From the NCBI RefSeq assembly GCF_029223865.1, contig NZ_CP119520.1:2914001-2978000 (forward strand): a stretch of DNA of 64,000 nt. Reading direction: 5' to 3'. Below, piece after piece: positions 24,795-32,969 of the stretch. Under the pieces are notes generated by a model. That model worked only from the letters and a program-made list of their open reading frames with translations. It was not told where the DNA came from and ran no database searches. The stretch comes from Telluria mixta. GTDB taxonomy: Bacteria; Pseudomonadota; Gammaproteobacteria; Burkholderiales; Burkholderiaceae_D. The position numbers and the translations under genes are program-made. Every line of letters begins with the position of its first letter. Positions within the stretch are counted from its first letter, which is position 1.

Positions 24795-26204
24795 TTAAGT
24801 CATGCGGCTCTTCGCCAGCGGCGGATTGTACGCGAAGTAGCGCTTGATGCCTTTCGTGATCGCGTCGGCCAGTTGGTTCTGGTAGGCGTCATCCTTCAGC
24901 CGCGCTTCTTCCTCCGGGTTGGAGATGAAGGCGGTCTCGACGAGGATCGACGGGATGTCCGGCGCCTTCAGCACGGCAAAGCCGGCCTGTTCGACGACGC
25001 CGCGGTGCAGGCGGTTGATGCCGCCGATTTCCGTCAGCACGGCCTTGCCGAGCTTCATGCTGTCGTTGATCTGGGCCGTCTGCGACAGGTCCATCAGCAC
25101 GCTCGCCAGCTGCTTGTCGTGGCTGGCGAGATTCACGCCGCCGATCAGGTCGGCCTTGTTCTGGTCGGCCGCCAGCCAGCGTGCCGCGCTCGAGCTGGCG
25201 CCTTTTTCCGACAGCACGAACACGGAGGAACCGCGCGCCGTTCGTTCGACGAAGGCGTCGGCGTGGATCGACACGAACAGGTCGGCCTGCACCTTTCTCG
25301 CTTTTTCCACGCGCTGGCCGAGGGGGACGAAGAAGTCGGCATCGCGCGTCAGCATCACGCGCGTGTTCGGCAAGTCTTCAAGCTTGGCCTTCAGGCGCTT
25401 GGCGACTTCGAGCACGATGTCCTTCTCGTGCACGCCCGTGGCACCGGTGGCGCCGGGGTCCTCACCGCCATGGCCGGGGTCGAGCGCGATGGTTACCATG
25501 CGCGCCACTTTCTGGCCCGGGACGTTCCTGGCGGGCGGCTGGGCCGGTTGCGGCGTCGTCGGTTGGGGCTGCGCGGGCGTGGAACCGGCGCGGGCCGCGT
25601 CCGCTTCCAGCTTGGCGATCGCGTCCGGGCCGGCCTGGCCGACGGTCGGCTCGCCCGGCTGCACGGCCGGGGTCGGCGTGGCGGGGGCCGCGTCCATGCT
25701 CCAGTTTTCCTTGGCGATCATGCTCGCGAGCGGATCGACGGGCTTGACAGGATACAGGTCGAAAATCAGGCGGTGGTGATAGCCGGCGACGGGCGCCAGG
25801 TTGAACACCTGCGGCTTGACGTCTTCCTTCAGGTCGAACACGAGGCGCACGACGTTCGGCCGGTTCTGGCCCACGCGCACCTGCTTGATGTACGGGTCGT
25901 TCGATTCGATCTTGGCGACAAGGCCCTTCAGGGTGTCGTTCAGCGCGAGGCCGTCGATGTCGACGACGAGGCGCGGCGGGTCCGGCACCATGAAGTGCGT
26001 CGTCTTGAGCTCGCCGTCGTTTTCCAGCGTGACGCGCGTGTACTCGTCGGCCGGCCACACGCGCACGGCCATGATCTGGGCGGCGGATGCCGTCAGCGGC
26101 GCGACGACGGACAGCAGCAGCGTACCGCCGGCCTTGAGGATCGTGCGACGCTTCGGGGAACCGGGAATCAGGGAGTCGGGGGGTAGTGCAGGCGTTCGAG
26201 GCAT
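24795..26204 (-). CDS. amiC: N-acetylmuramoyl-L-alanine amidase
   Basis: A 469-residue periplasmic cell-wall hydrolase that splits daughter-cell peptidoglycan. The N-terminus has a Tat-type motif (KRRTILKAGG, about 18-27). An AMIN domain follows at about 45-150 (septal targeting), then a Pro/Ala-rich linker at about 170-235, and an Amidase_3 domain from MVTIALDPGHGGEDPGATG. Zinc-site residues are visible as the His of DPGHGG, the Glu of VHEKD, the His of VSIHADAF, and the catalytic Glu of ILVETAFISN. Its start lies inside the end of tsaE (37-bp overlap), so the two are translationally linked. Confidence 0.93.
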   Translation of the reverse strand: MPRTPALPPDSLIPGSPKRRTILKAGGTLLLSVVAPLTASAAQIMAVRVWPADEYTRVTLENDGELKTTHFMVPDPPRLVVDIDGLALNDTLKGLVAKIESNDPYIKQVRVGQNRPNVVRLVFDLKEDVKPQVFNLAPVAGYHHRLIFDLYPVKPVDPLASMIAKENWSMDAAPATPTPAVQPGEPTVGQAGPDAIAKLEADAARAGSTPAQPQPTTPQPAQPPARNVPGQKVARMVTIALDPGHGGEDPGATGATGVHEKDIVLEVAKRLKAKLEDLPNTRVMLTRDADFFVPLGQRVEKARKVQADLFVSIHADAFVERTARGSSVFVLSEKGASSSAARWLAADQNKADLIGGVNLASHDKQLASVLMDLSQTAQINDSMKLGKAVLTEIGGINRLHRGVVEQAGFAVLKAPDIPSILVETAFISNPEEEARLKDDAYQNQLADAITKGIKRYFAYNPPLAKSRMT

Positions 26205-26656
26205 AGCAGGCCCAAGTCGGACAACGCCTGCAATTCTACCTCACGCCCGAGACCGCTGACCTTAAGCAACACTTTAACGTCGGGTGGCGGCAACACCGGT
26301 TCTCCCTTTTCCGGCCATTCGACGATGCAGATGTTGTTACCGTCGAAATCCTCGCGGAAGCCCGCGTCGAGGAATTCCTCGGGGCTGGACATGCGGTACA
26401 GGTCGTAATGGATCAGGTTGACGGGTCGGCCATCCAGGTCGATGCGGTACGGCTCCGACAGCGTATAGGTCGGACTCTTGACGGCGCCCTTGTGGCCGGC
26501 CGCGTGCAGCAGCGCGCGCGTGAGCGCCGTCTTGCCGGCGCCCAGGTCGCCGTGCAGATAGATCACGAGACCCGGGCTCAGCGCGCGCGCGAGGGCGGCG
26601 CCCAGGGCCTGCGTGGCCGATTCGTCGGGAAGATAGGCTGTCAGTTGCTGGTGCAT
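26168..26656 (-). CDS. tsaE: tRNA threonylcarbamoyladenosine ATPase TsaE
   Basis: A 162-residue P-loop protein needed with TsaB, TsaC and TsaD to make t6A37 of ANN-decoding tRNAs. Visible motifs are IYLHGDLGAGKTALTRALL (Walker A, about 34-52), SPTYTLSEPY, LIHYDLYRM and FLDAGFREDF, then IVEWPEKG (Walker B-like region). The frame is open upstream to 26791, but the leading residues read back into queG and are not TsaE-like, so I use ATG 26656. tsaE-amiC is a common pair; tsaD is 20 kb away at 46042. Confidence 0.93.
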   Translation of the reverse strand: MHQQLTAYLPDESATQALGAALARALSPGLVIYLHGDLGAGKTALTRALLHAAGHKGAVKSPTYTLSEPYRIDLDGRPVNLIHYDLYRMSSPEEFLDAGFREDFDGNNICIVEWPEKGEPVLPPPDVKVLLKVSGLGREVELQALSDLGLLCLERLHYPPTP

Positions 26657-26687
26657 CGAATAAAATATGAGGTTTGTAGGTCCGCCA

Positions 26688-27779
26688 ATGTCCGCCCAGC
26701 TCCCCGTCCAGCCCGATTTCTCCGCACTCGCCCAAGCCATCAAGGCATGGGGCGCGGAACTGGGCTTTGCCGACGTGCGCATCGCCGACATCGATCTCGC
26801 CGACCACGAAGCGGGCCTGCAGGCCTGGCTGGACGCCGGCCACCACGGCGAGATGGATTATATGGCAAGCCACGGCATGAAGCGCGCCCGGCCGGCCGAG
26901 CTGGTGCCGGGCACGGTGCGCGTGATCAGCGCGCGCATGGATTACCTGCCGATGGAGACCCCGCCGGACTGGCGTGCGCGCGAACGCCTGCGCCAGGACG
27001 ACCCGCAGGCCGCCGTCGTCTCGATCTATGCGCGCGGCCGCGATTATCACAAGGTATTGCGCAACCGGCTGCAGGCCCTGGCCGAGAAGGTCAAGGCGGC
27101 CGTCGGCGAGTACGGCTACCGCGTGTTCACGGATTCCGCGCCCGTGATGGAGCTGCCGCTGGCGCAGAAGGCGGGCCTCGGCTGGCGCGGCAAGCACACG
27201 TTATTACTGAGCCGCGAGGCGGGCTCGACGTTCTTCATCGGCGAGATCCTCGTCGACCTGCCGCTGCCCGTCGACGCACCGACCGGTGCCCACTGCGGCC
27301 AGTGCAGCGCATGCATAGCTGCCTGTCCGACGGGCGCGATCCTTGGTCCGGGCCGGCTGGATGCGCGCCGCTGCATTTCCTATCTGACCATCGAACTGAA
27401 GGGCGCGATTCCGGAAGAATTCCGTCCGCTGATCGGCAACCGCATTTATGGCTGCGACGATTGCCAGCTGGCCTGCCCATGGAACAAGTTCGCGCAGCGG
27501 GCGACCGTGCCGGATTTCGACGAGAGAAACGGCCTGGGCACGGCGGGGCTCATCGAGCTGTTCGGCTGGAGCGAGGACGATTTCAACCGCCGCCTCGAAG
27601 GCAGCCCGATCCGTCGCATCGGGCACGAGCGCTGGCTGCGCAACCTGGCGGTCGGTCTCGGTAATGCTGCCAGGTCGGATGCCGTCGTCGCCGCGCTGCG
27701 CGCACGTGCAGACCACCCGTCGGCGCTCGTGCGCGAGCACGTCGCGTGGGCGCTCGCACGCCACGAGCAAACGATTTAG
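26688..27779 (+). CDS. queG: epoxyqueuosine reductase
   Basis: A 363-residue cobalamin-dependent iron-sulfur enzyme performing the last step of queuosine synthesis. It has two [4Fe-4S] motifs (CGQCSACIAACPTGAI and YGCDDCQLACPW), the cobalamin-domain signature TDSAPVMELPLAQKAGLGWR-GK, and a HEAT-like C-terminus (DHPSALVREHVAWAL). ATG 26688 is preferred over 26667 because conserved homology starts with DFSALAQAIKAWG; the 26667 ATG overlaps the probable promoter. It is divergent from tsaE with about 30 bp between the starts. Confidence 0.93.
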   Translation: MSAQLPVQPDFSALAQAIKAWGAELGFADVRIADIDLADHEAGLQAWLDAGHHGEMDYMASHGMKRARPAELVPGTVRVISARMDYLPMETPPDWRARERLRQDDPQAAVVSIYARGRDYHKVLRNRLQALAEKVKAAVGEYGYRVFTDSAPVMELPLAQKAGLGWRGKHTLLLSREAGSTFFIGEILVDLPLPVDAPTGAHCGQCSACIAACPTGAILGPGRLDARRCISYLTIELKGAIPEEFRPLIGNRIYGCDDCQLACPWNKFAQRATVPDFDERNGLGTAGLIELFGWSEDDFNRRLEGSPIRRIGHERWLRNLAVGLGNAARSDAVVAALRARADHPSALVREHVAWALARHEQTI

Positions 27780-28156
27780 AGTTCGATCCGCTTCATGCGC
27801 AGCGCGGACCAGTCGCCGTCGATGGAGATCATGGCGACGCCCGTGATGCCGTTTTCCTTGGCATAGGCATTGATCGAATCGCGGTTGATGTCGGTGGCCT
27901 TGGAGGCGGTCTGTTTCAGATAGGCGACCCACAGCGAGCCCTTGTCGCCCAGGCGTTCCTTGGCGATCGGGAAATACTGCTCGAGTTCCTTGCGGTTCAT
28001 CGCGAACAGCAACACCACGTCGACCTTGTCCTGATCGTTCTGGATCAGGTTGGCCGGCATCTGGGACACCATGCCGGGGTGGACGTTCCCGTTCAGGATC
28101 AGCATCGACTTCGCGGTTCTCAAGAACATTTTGTCGGCTATCGTCTTCTCGCTCAT
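27776..28156 (-). CDS. conserved protein, DUF3052-like
   Basis: A 126-residue cytosolic protein. The pattern of a hydrophobic strand (VDVVLLFAMN), a GSLWVAYLKQ strand, RDSINAYAKENG and a terminal DGDWSALRMKRI resembles the DUF3052 family of small Rossmann-like proteins, but I recognise it only by pattern. Its stop overlaps the convergent queG stop region. GGGAACGCAG precedes the ATG. No function is known. Confidence 0.55.
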   Translation of the reverse strand: MSEKTIADKMFLRTAKSMLILNGNVHPGMVSQMPANLIQNDQDKVDVVLLFAMNRKELEQYFPIAKERLGDKGSLWVAYLKQTASKATDINRDSINAYAKENGITGVAMISIDGDWSALRMKRIEL

Positions 28157-28269
28157 CTGCGTTCCCTAAAGAATGTTTCGACGTGGTGAGTTCGACCACT
28201 CCATGCTCAGGCTGATTTTACAAGCGAACCCCGCGCGGCACAGGGCGCGCGGGCAGTCGTGCGCGCGTG

Positions 28270-28863
28270 TTACTTTAACAAGCCAGCCAGCTCGACGGCC
28301 GTCTTGACCTGCATCTTGTCGAAGATGTGCGCGCGGTGCACCTCGACCGTGCGCATGCTGATGCCGAGCTTGTCGGCCACGACCTTGTTCATGTTGCCGG
28401 CGAGGATGAGATCGAGGACTTCGCGCTCGCGTGCCGACAGGGTGGCGAGGCGGGCGTGGATGGCGTCGCGCGAGGCGGCCTTGCGCGAGGCGGCGAGGGC
28501 TTCCTCGACGCGGTCCATCAGCTGGTTGTCGTTGAACGGTTTTTCGAAGAAGTCGAAGGCGCCGCGCTTGAGGGAATCGACGGCCATCGGCACGTCGCCA
28601 TGGCCGGTCAGGAAGATCACGGGCAGGCGCGCCAGCAGGCCGCGCGCCACCAGCTGGTCGAACACGGCGATGCCGTTCATGCCCGGCATGCGCACGTCCA
28701 GCAGGACGCAGTCGCCGTGGGGAGTGTCTGCTGCAAAGCGGTCGCCGAGCGCATCGAGGAAGGCCTGGCCGCCCGCATAGCCGCGCGCAGGCAACCCACG
28801 CGATTGCGCCAGCCATTCGAGGGCGTCGCGGATGACGTCTTCGTCGTCGACGATATGCAGCAT
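28270..28863 (-). CDS. dctR: response regulator DctR (FixJ/LuxR type)
   Basis: A 197-residue two-component regulator. The receiver domain is at about 1-120, with acidic residues Asp6/Asp7, phospho-acceptor Asp56 (LLDVRMPGMNG), and Thr and Lys in FLTGHGD and EKPF. The LuxR-type HTH is at about 133-195 (LSAREREVLDLILAGNMNKV and following). The start at ATG 28863 follows AAAAGGAGACTCC. It is coupled to dctS 36 bp upstream and divergent (through dctS) from dctP, so it probably activates C4-dicarboxylate uptake. It lacks an AAA domain, so it is the Rhodobacter DctSR type rather than the sigma-54 DctBD type. Confidence 0.85.
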   Translation of the reverse strand: MLHIVDDEDVIRDALEWLAQSRGLPARGYAGGQAFLDALGDRFAADTPHGDCVLLDVRMPGMNGIAVFDQLVARGLLARLPVIFLTGHGDVPMAVDSLKRGAFDFFEKPFNDNQLMDRVEEALAASRKAASRDAIHARLATLSAREREVLDLILAGNMNKVVADKLGISMRTVEVHRAHIFDKMQVKTAVELAGLLK

Positions 28864-28899
28864 GGAGTCTCCTTTTTTCGCCGTATTGTAATTCACCGT

Positions 28900-30900
28900 T
28901 CAGGTGACGGGTGCTTCCTGGGCCTGCTGCAAGGTGAACGTAAACACGGTCCCGCCGCCCGGATTGTCCGCGTGGGTGAGCGTGCCGCCGTGGAATTCGA
29001 TGGCCGTGCGGCAGATCGACAGGCCCATGCCCATGCCCTCGGCCTTGGTCGAAAAGAAGGGCGAGAACAGGCGCTCGGCCACTTCCGGCGGGATGCCGTG
29101 GCCGTTGTCGATCACGGATACGGCGACCTGGCCCTGTTCGCCGGTGTGCGCCGCGATGCGCAGTACGCGCCGCTCCGGGTCGACGGCCTGCATCGCTTCG
29201 ATCGCGTTGCGCGTGAGATTGAGAAGCACCTGCTCGATCAGCACGCGGTCCGCGAGCACCGGAGGCAGGTCGGGCGGAACGTCCACCTGCAGCGCGACAT
29301 AGCTCTGGCGCGCCTGCAGTTCGACGAGGGCGCGGATGCCGTCGACGACGTTGGGAATGCCCACCGTCTCGCGGCGCGGCTCGCGCTTTTTCACGAATTC
29401 GTGCACGCTGCGGATGATTTGGCCGGCCCGGCGCGCCTGCGTGTTAGCCTGTTCCAGCGCGCGTTTCAGCATGCCGGTGTCGAGCGGGGCCGCATTGGTC
29501 TCGCGCGCGAGCACGTTCAGTGCGCCCGCCGTGTAGCTGGAGATGGCGGCCAGCGGCTGGTTCAGCTCGTGCGCCAGCATCGACGAGATCTCGCCCATCG
29601 TCGCCAGGCGCGCGCTCGTCTCCAGCTTTTCCTGCTGCTGGCGATTCAGTTCTTCGGCGCGCTTGCGGTCCGTGATGTCGAGGATGGAACTCATCCAGCC
29701 CGTGTGGCGGCCGTGGGCGTCGACGAGCGGTGCCTCGAACACGAGCACGGGCACGCGCACGCCGTCCGAGCGCTGGAACACGGTTTCGAACTGCGGCGTG
29801 GCCTGGCCCGACAGCACCATGCGGAAGCGGCCTTCGTACTCCGCCATCGCTTCCGGCGCCCAGTAGGGCATCGGCGGCTTCTTGCCCAGCAGGTCTTCCG
29901 CCGGATAACCGACCATGCGGCAGAACGCCGGGTTCACGTAGGTGACGCGGCCCTCCAGGTCGCGCGCGCGCAGGCCCGTGAGCAGAGAGTCTTCCATCGC
30001 GGTGCGGAAGGCCATCTGCTGGCGCAGCGCGTTTTCCGCCGCAATCGTGCGCGCGATGTGGCGCCACAGCGCGACGAGCGAAATCACGAGGCCCAGCGCC
30101 AGCACGATCACGGAGCCGACCAGCAGGTTCGGCAGCAGCTTGGGCGCGCCCTTGACGCTGTCGGTGGCGAGCACGATCTGCGAGCCGGGCAGGTCGAGCG
30201 CACGCTTGTGCGTGTAGACGCCGCGGCCTGGCCCGCCCGCCGCGCGCTGTGCCACGACGTGGTCGTCGCGGTCGAGCAGGGACAGGGCGTTGTCCTGGGC
30301 GAACCACCACGGCACGTTTTCGTCCAGCAAGGTCTGCAGGTTGTACGTGGCAACGAGGCTGCCCATGTACTTACCAGCGTGGTACAGGGGCAGGTGGAAG
30401 TCGATCAGGCCGTGCACGAGGCCGGTGGCGCCATATGGCTCGCTGTAACGGCCGAGGCGCGTGCTGCGCGACATGGCGGCGGCGTCGCGCGACGATTGCG
30501 TGAGCCCTTCGGGGGGCAGCTCCATCCCGCGGCTCGCCTTGACCTGGCCCTGCGCGTCGTACCAGATGATGCGCTGGATTTCATGACCGTTCTTGAACAT
30601 CTGTGCAAGGCGGGCCTGCAGGGCGGCCGGCGCCGGCGTCTCGATGGCGAGGTCGTTGCCCAGCGCGGCCAGCGCTTCCTCGCTGCGCGCGAGCTCGAAG
30701 CGCAAGGTCTGCTCGACCCACAGCGTATCGGCGATCAATTGTTCCTGACGCTCGTTGCTTTCCATCTGGCGCGCCTGCCAGGGCAGCCACAGCAGGACGA
30801 GCAGGAACAGCAGCACGAGCAACACGGGCACGAGCCAGCGCCACGGGCCTTGCTTGACAGGGCGGGGCAGGGTGAATGTTTTCATGTGATAACGTTTCAT
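28900..30900 (-). CDS. dctS: sensor histidine kinase DctS
   Basis: A 666-residue inner-membrane kinase. It has a membrane helix at 21-40, a periplasmic sensor domain of about 41-255, a second helix at 258-280 and a PAS domain at about 296-418 (VTYVNPAFCRMVGYPAEDLL). The HisKA region has phospho-acceptor His444 in MLAHELNQPLAAIS, and the HATPase_c domain has VIDNGHGIPP and GMGMGLSICR. This order is that of Rhodobacter DctS, which senses C4-dicarboxylates. It is transcribed with dctR and is divergent from the binding-protein gene dctP. Confidence 0.85.
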   Translation of the reverse strand: MKRYHMKTFTLPRPVKQGPWRWLVPVLLVLLFLLVLLWLPWQARQMESNERQEQLIADTLWVEQTLRFELARSEEALAALGNDLAIETPAPAALQARLAQMFKNGHEIQRIIWYDAQGQVKASRGMELPPEGLTQSSRDAAAMSRSTRLGRYSEPYGATGLVHGLIDFHLPLYHAGKYMGSLVATYNLQTLLDENVPWWFAQDNALSLLDRDDHVVAQRAAGGPGRGVYTHKRALDLPGSQIVLATDSVKGAPKLLPNLLVGSVIVLALGLVISLVALWRHIARTIAAENALRQQMAFRTAMEDSLLTGLRARDLEGRVTYVNPAFCRMVGYPAEDLLGKKPPMPYWAPEAMAEYEGRFRMVLSGQATPQFETVFQRSDGVRVPVLVFEAPLVDAHGRHTGWMSSILDITDRKRAEELNRQQQEKLETSARLATMGEISSMLAHELNQPLAAISSYTAGALNVLARETNAAPLDTGMLKRALEQANTQARRAGQIIRSVHEFVKKREPRRETVGIPNVVDGIRALVELQARQSYVALQVDVPPDLPPVLADRVLIEQVLLNLTRNAIEAMQAVDPERRVLRIAAHTGEQGQVAVSVIDNGHGIPPEVAERLFSPFFSTKAEGMGMGLSICRTAIEFHGGTLTHADNPGGGTVFTFTLQQAQEAPVT

Positions 30901-31007
30901 CTTTTACCGACGACTGTCTGTCGTGGTTTTCCACGATAGCGGTCGCACAGCGGAACCGGCACACTGGCGGTCGGTATCCGAATATACACCGCGGGAAGAT
31001 CAAATTT

Positions 31008-32027
31008 ATGCGCATCAAAGCCTTGTTGGCCGCGCTTGCTGTGCTGACCGGCGCCGGCGCCCAGGCCCAGGCACCGATCATCATCAAGTTCAGCCACGTC
31101 GTGTCGCCGGACGCGCCCAAGGGCCTGGCGGCCGAACGCTTTCGCGTGCTGGCGGAACAGCGGACGCGCGGCCGGGTGAAGGTCGAAGTCTATCCCAACA
31201 GCCAGCTCTACAAGGACAAGGAAGAGCTGGAAGCCCTGCAACTGGGCGCCGTGCAGATGCTGGCGCCGTCGCTCGCCAAATTCGCACCGCTCGGCGTGAA
31301 GGAATTCGAAGCGTTCGACCTGCCGTATATCTTCCCGACCAAGGCGGCGCTGTATGCCGTGACGGAAGGCCCGATCGGCAAGAACCTGCTGCAAAAGCTG
31401 GAATCGAAGGGCATCACGGGCCTGGCCTACTGGGACAACGGCTTTAAAGTGATGTCGGCCAACCGCCCGCTGCACAGCCCGGCGGATTTCCACGGGCTGC
31501 GGATGCGCATCCAGGGTTCCAAGGTGCTCGACGTGCAGATGCGCGCGCTCGGCGCGGTGCCCCAGGTGCTGGCGTTTTCCGAAGTCTATCCCGCCCTGCA
31601 GGCGCATATCGTGGACGGCACCGAGAACCCGCCGTCGAACATGTACACGCAAAAGATGCACGAGGTGCAGAAATACGTGACGGTGTCGAACCACGGCTAC
31701 CTGGGCTATGCCGTCATCGTCAACAAGAAATTCTGGGACGGCCTGCCGCGCGACATCCGGGGGGAACTGGCGCAGGCGATGCGCGAAGCGACCGCGTTCG
31801 AGAAGACCATCGCTCAGCGCGACAACGACGCTGCCCTCGAGGCGATCCGCAAGACCGGCAAGACGAAGATCTACACTTTGACGCCGCAGGAGCAGGCCGA
31901 CTGGCGCCGCGCGCTGCTGCCCGTGCAGAAGCAGGTGGAAGGGCGGATCGGCAAGGATCTCATCGATGCAATCAACCAGACGACGTCGCGCGCCACGGCG
32001 CCCGTGACGACGGCCCAGGCGCGGTGA
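31008..32027 (+). CDS. dctP: TRAP transporter substrate-binding protein DctP
   Basis: A 339-residue periplasmic protein with a signal peptide (residues 1-20, ending AQA). DctP-family features are IIIKFSHVVSPDAPKGLAAE, VEVYPNSQLYKDKEELEALQ, FEAFDLPYIFP, the substrate-carboxylate region GLRMRIQGSKVLDVQMRALG (Arg for the carboxylate) and ALQAHIVDGTENPPSNMYTQ. It would bind C4-dicarboxylates such as succinate, malate or fumarate. The ATG at 31008 follows GGGAAG; the frame is open upstream but that part is promoter. No dctQ or dctM follows, which is unusual for a TRAP system. Confidence 0.9.
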   Translation: MRIKALLAALAVLTGAGAQAQAPIIIKFSHVVSPDAPKGLAAERFRVLAEQRTRGRVKVEVYPNSQLYKDKEELEALQLGAVQMLAPSLAKFAPLGVKEFEAFDLPYIFPTKAALYAVTEGPIGKNLLQKLESKGITGLAYWDNGFKVMSANRPLHSPADFHGLRMRIQGSKVLDVQMRALGAVPQVLAFSEVYPALQAHIVDGTENPPSNMYTQKMHEVQKYVTVSNHGYLGYAVIVNKKFWDGLPRDIRGELAQAMREATAFEKTIAQRDNDAALEAIRKTGKTKIYTLTPQEQADWRRALLPVQKQVEGRIGKDLIDAINQTTSRATAPVTTAQAR

Positions 32028-32101
32028 GAATCGCCCTCATTCGGTGCGGGTAAAACGTGTTAGTTGCCTGTAATCAATGAAACACCGGCACTAGCATTTT
32101 T

Positions 32102-32140
32102 ATGACATGTCATGGGGGCTTATGACCGAAATATATTTCG
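32102..32140. promoter_or_regulatory. two perfect palindromes downstream of dctP
   Basis: ATGACATGTCAT (12 bp) and CGAAATATATTTCG (14 bp) are both perfect and lie 25-27 bp apart centre to centre, close to two and a half helical turns. They have the size of regulator half-site pairs. No regulator can be named. Confidence 0.4.
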
Positions 32141-32358
32141 TGAATGTATATAAAAAACTACGCTTTTCTTATGCGGTTGCGTTATGATGGGGCACCTTTT
32201 GGCACCAACCTGGTGCGATAAAGCGACCGAATACGATTTGGGAGAGGGAAAAGAAAGCGGTAAACACAAACTTTACCGTAAAACAGTTAGGAGGAGACAC
32301 ACGTTTTATATGATGCAGCCGGCAATGACCAGGCAGCCGAAAACGTGACCATATTAGA

Positions 32359-32386
32359 AACGCACCTACGGGTGCGTTTTTTTTTG
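32359..32386 (+). terminator. strong rho-independent terminator upstream of ogt
   Basis: A 9-bp stem AAACGCACC/GGTGCGTTT with a 4-nt loop, then a run of nine T. It lies 330 bp after dctP and before ogt, so it ends a separate short transcript or a long dctP 3' end. Confidence 0.88.
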
Positions 32387-32438
32387 CCTGCGGCCGGTGA
32401 CGCTTGCGAACGCGCTTGCCGGGTCTTACACTGCATCG

Positions 32439-32969
32439 ATGAACACACAACAAGGCAGCGAGATTTTCAGCGCCATCATCGCGGCGCCGTTTGGAGCGAT
32501 GGGCATCCGTACCGAAGACGGGCGGTTGCGCGAACTGGTCTACCTGCCGTCGCATTATCATGAAAAATCGGCGCAGGATGCCGTCGCGGAACAGGCCGCC
32601 GTCCAGATGGCGCGCTATTTCGAGGATCCCGATTTCCGCTTCGACCTGCCGCTGAAGGAAGCCGGCAGCGCCTTCCAGCGGCGCGTGTGGGACACCATCT
32701 GCGCGATCCCGCGCGGCAGCGTCCGTACGTACGGCCAGATCGCCAAGCAGCTGGAATCGGCCCCGCGCGCCGTCGGCCAGGCCTGCGGCGCGAACTGGTT
32801 CCCGCTCGTGATCCCGTGCCACCGCGTGACGGCGTCCGGCGGCCTGGGCGGTTTTTCCAGCAGCGATGACGAACACGGATTCCAGCTCGGAATCAAGCGC
32901 TGGCTGCTGCGCCACGAAGGCGCGCTGGCGCTCGAGATGCCATGGCAGCAGCAGTCAATCTTCCCCTGA
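32439..32969 (+). CDS. ogt: methylated-DNA--[protein]-cysteine S-methyltransferase
   Basis: A 176-residue suicide repair protein that takes methyl groups from O6-methylguanine. The active-site motif IPCHRV has Cys127; upstream are the DNA-binding FQRRVWDTICAIPRGSVRTY segment and the RAVGQACGANWFPLVIPCHR block with the Asn hinge. ATG 32439 was chosen since the longer frame from 32397 adds residues not seen in the family. The end overlaps the xerD start by 28 bp, so the two are translated from one mRNA. Confidence 0.92.
   Translation: MNTQQGSEIFSAIIAAPFGAMGIRTEDGRLRELVYLPSHYHEKSAQDAVAEQAAVQMARYFEDPDFRFDLPLKEAGSAFQRRVWDTICAIPRGSVRTYGQIAKQLESAPRAVGQACGANWFPLVIPCHRVTASGGLGGFSSSDDEHGFQLGIKRWLLRHEGALALEMPWQQQSIFP

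Larger units (their letters stand above)
32028..32438. other. A+T-rich intergenic region with palindromes and a terminator; possible small RNA
   Basis: About 410 bp without a convincing protein gene. Contents in order: a perfect palindrome ATGACATGTCAT (32102-32113), a perfect palindrome CGAAATATATTTCG (32127-32140), an A+T-rich stretch, a GCACCA/TGGTGC hairpin near 32202-32216, a purine-rich AGGAGGAGA (about 32289), a 12-codon ORF at 32310-32348 and a strong terminator at 32359. A transcript from about 32190 to 32386 that is not part of dctP or ogt would be a small RNA or a leader peptide. Direct evidence for expression is lacking. Confidence 0.45.

Noticed and set aside
32310..32348. 12-codon ORF (MMQPAM...) after AGGAGGAGA
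   Set aside because: The spacing to the Shine-Dalgarno is about 12 nt, longer than optimal, and there is no conservation evidence, so it is only mentioned within the non-coding region.
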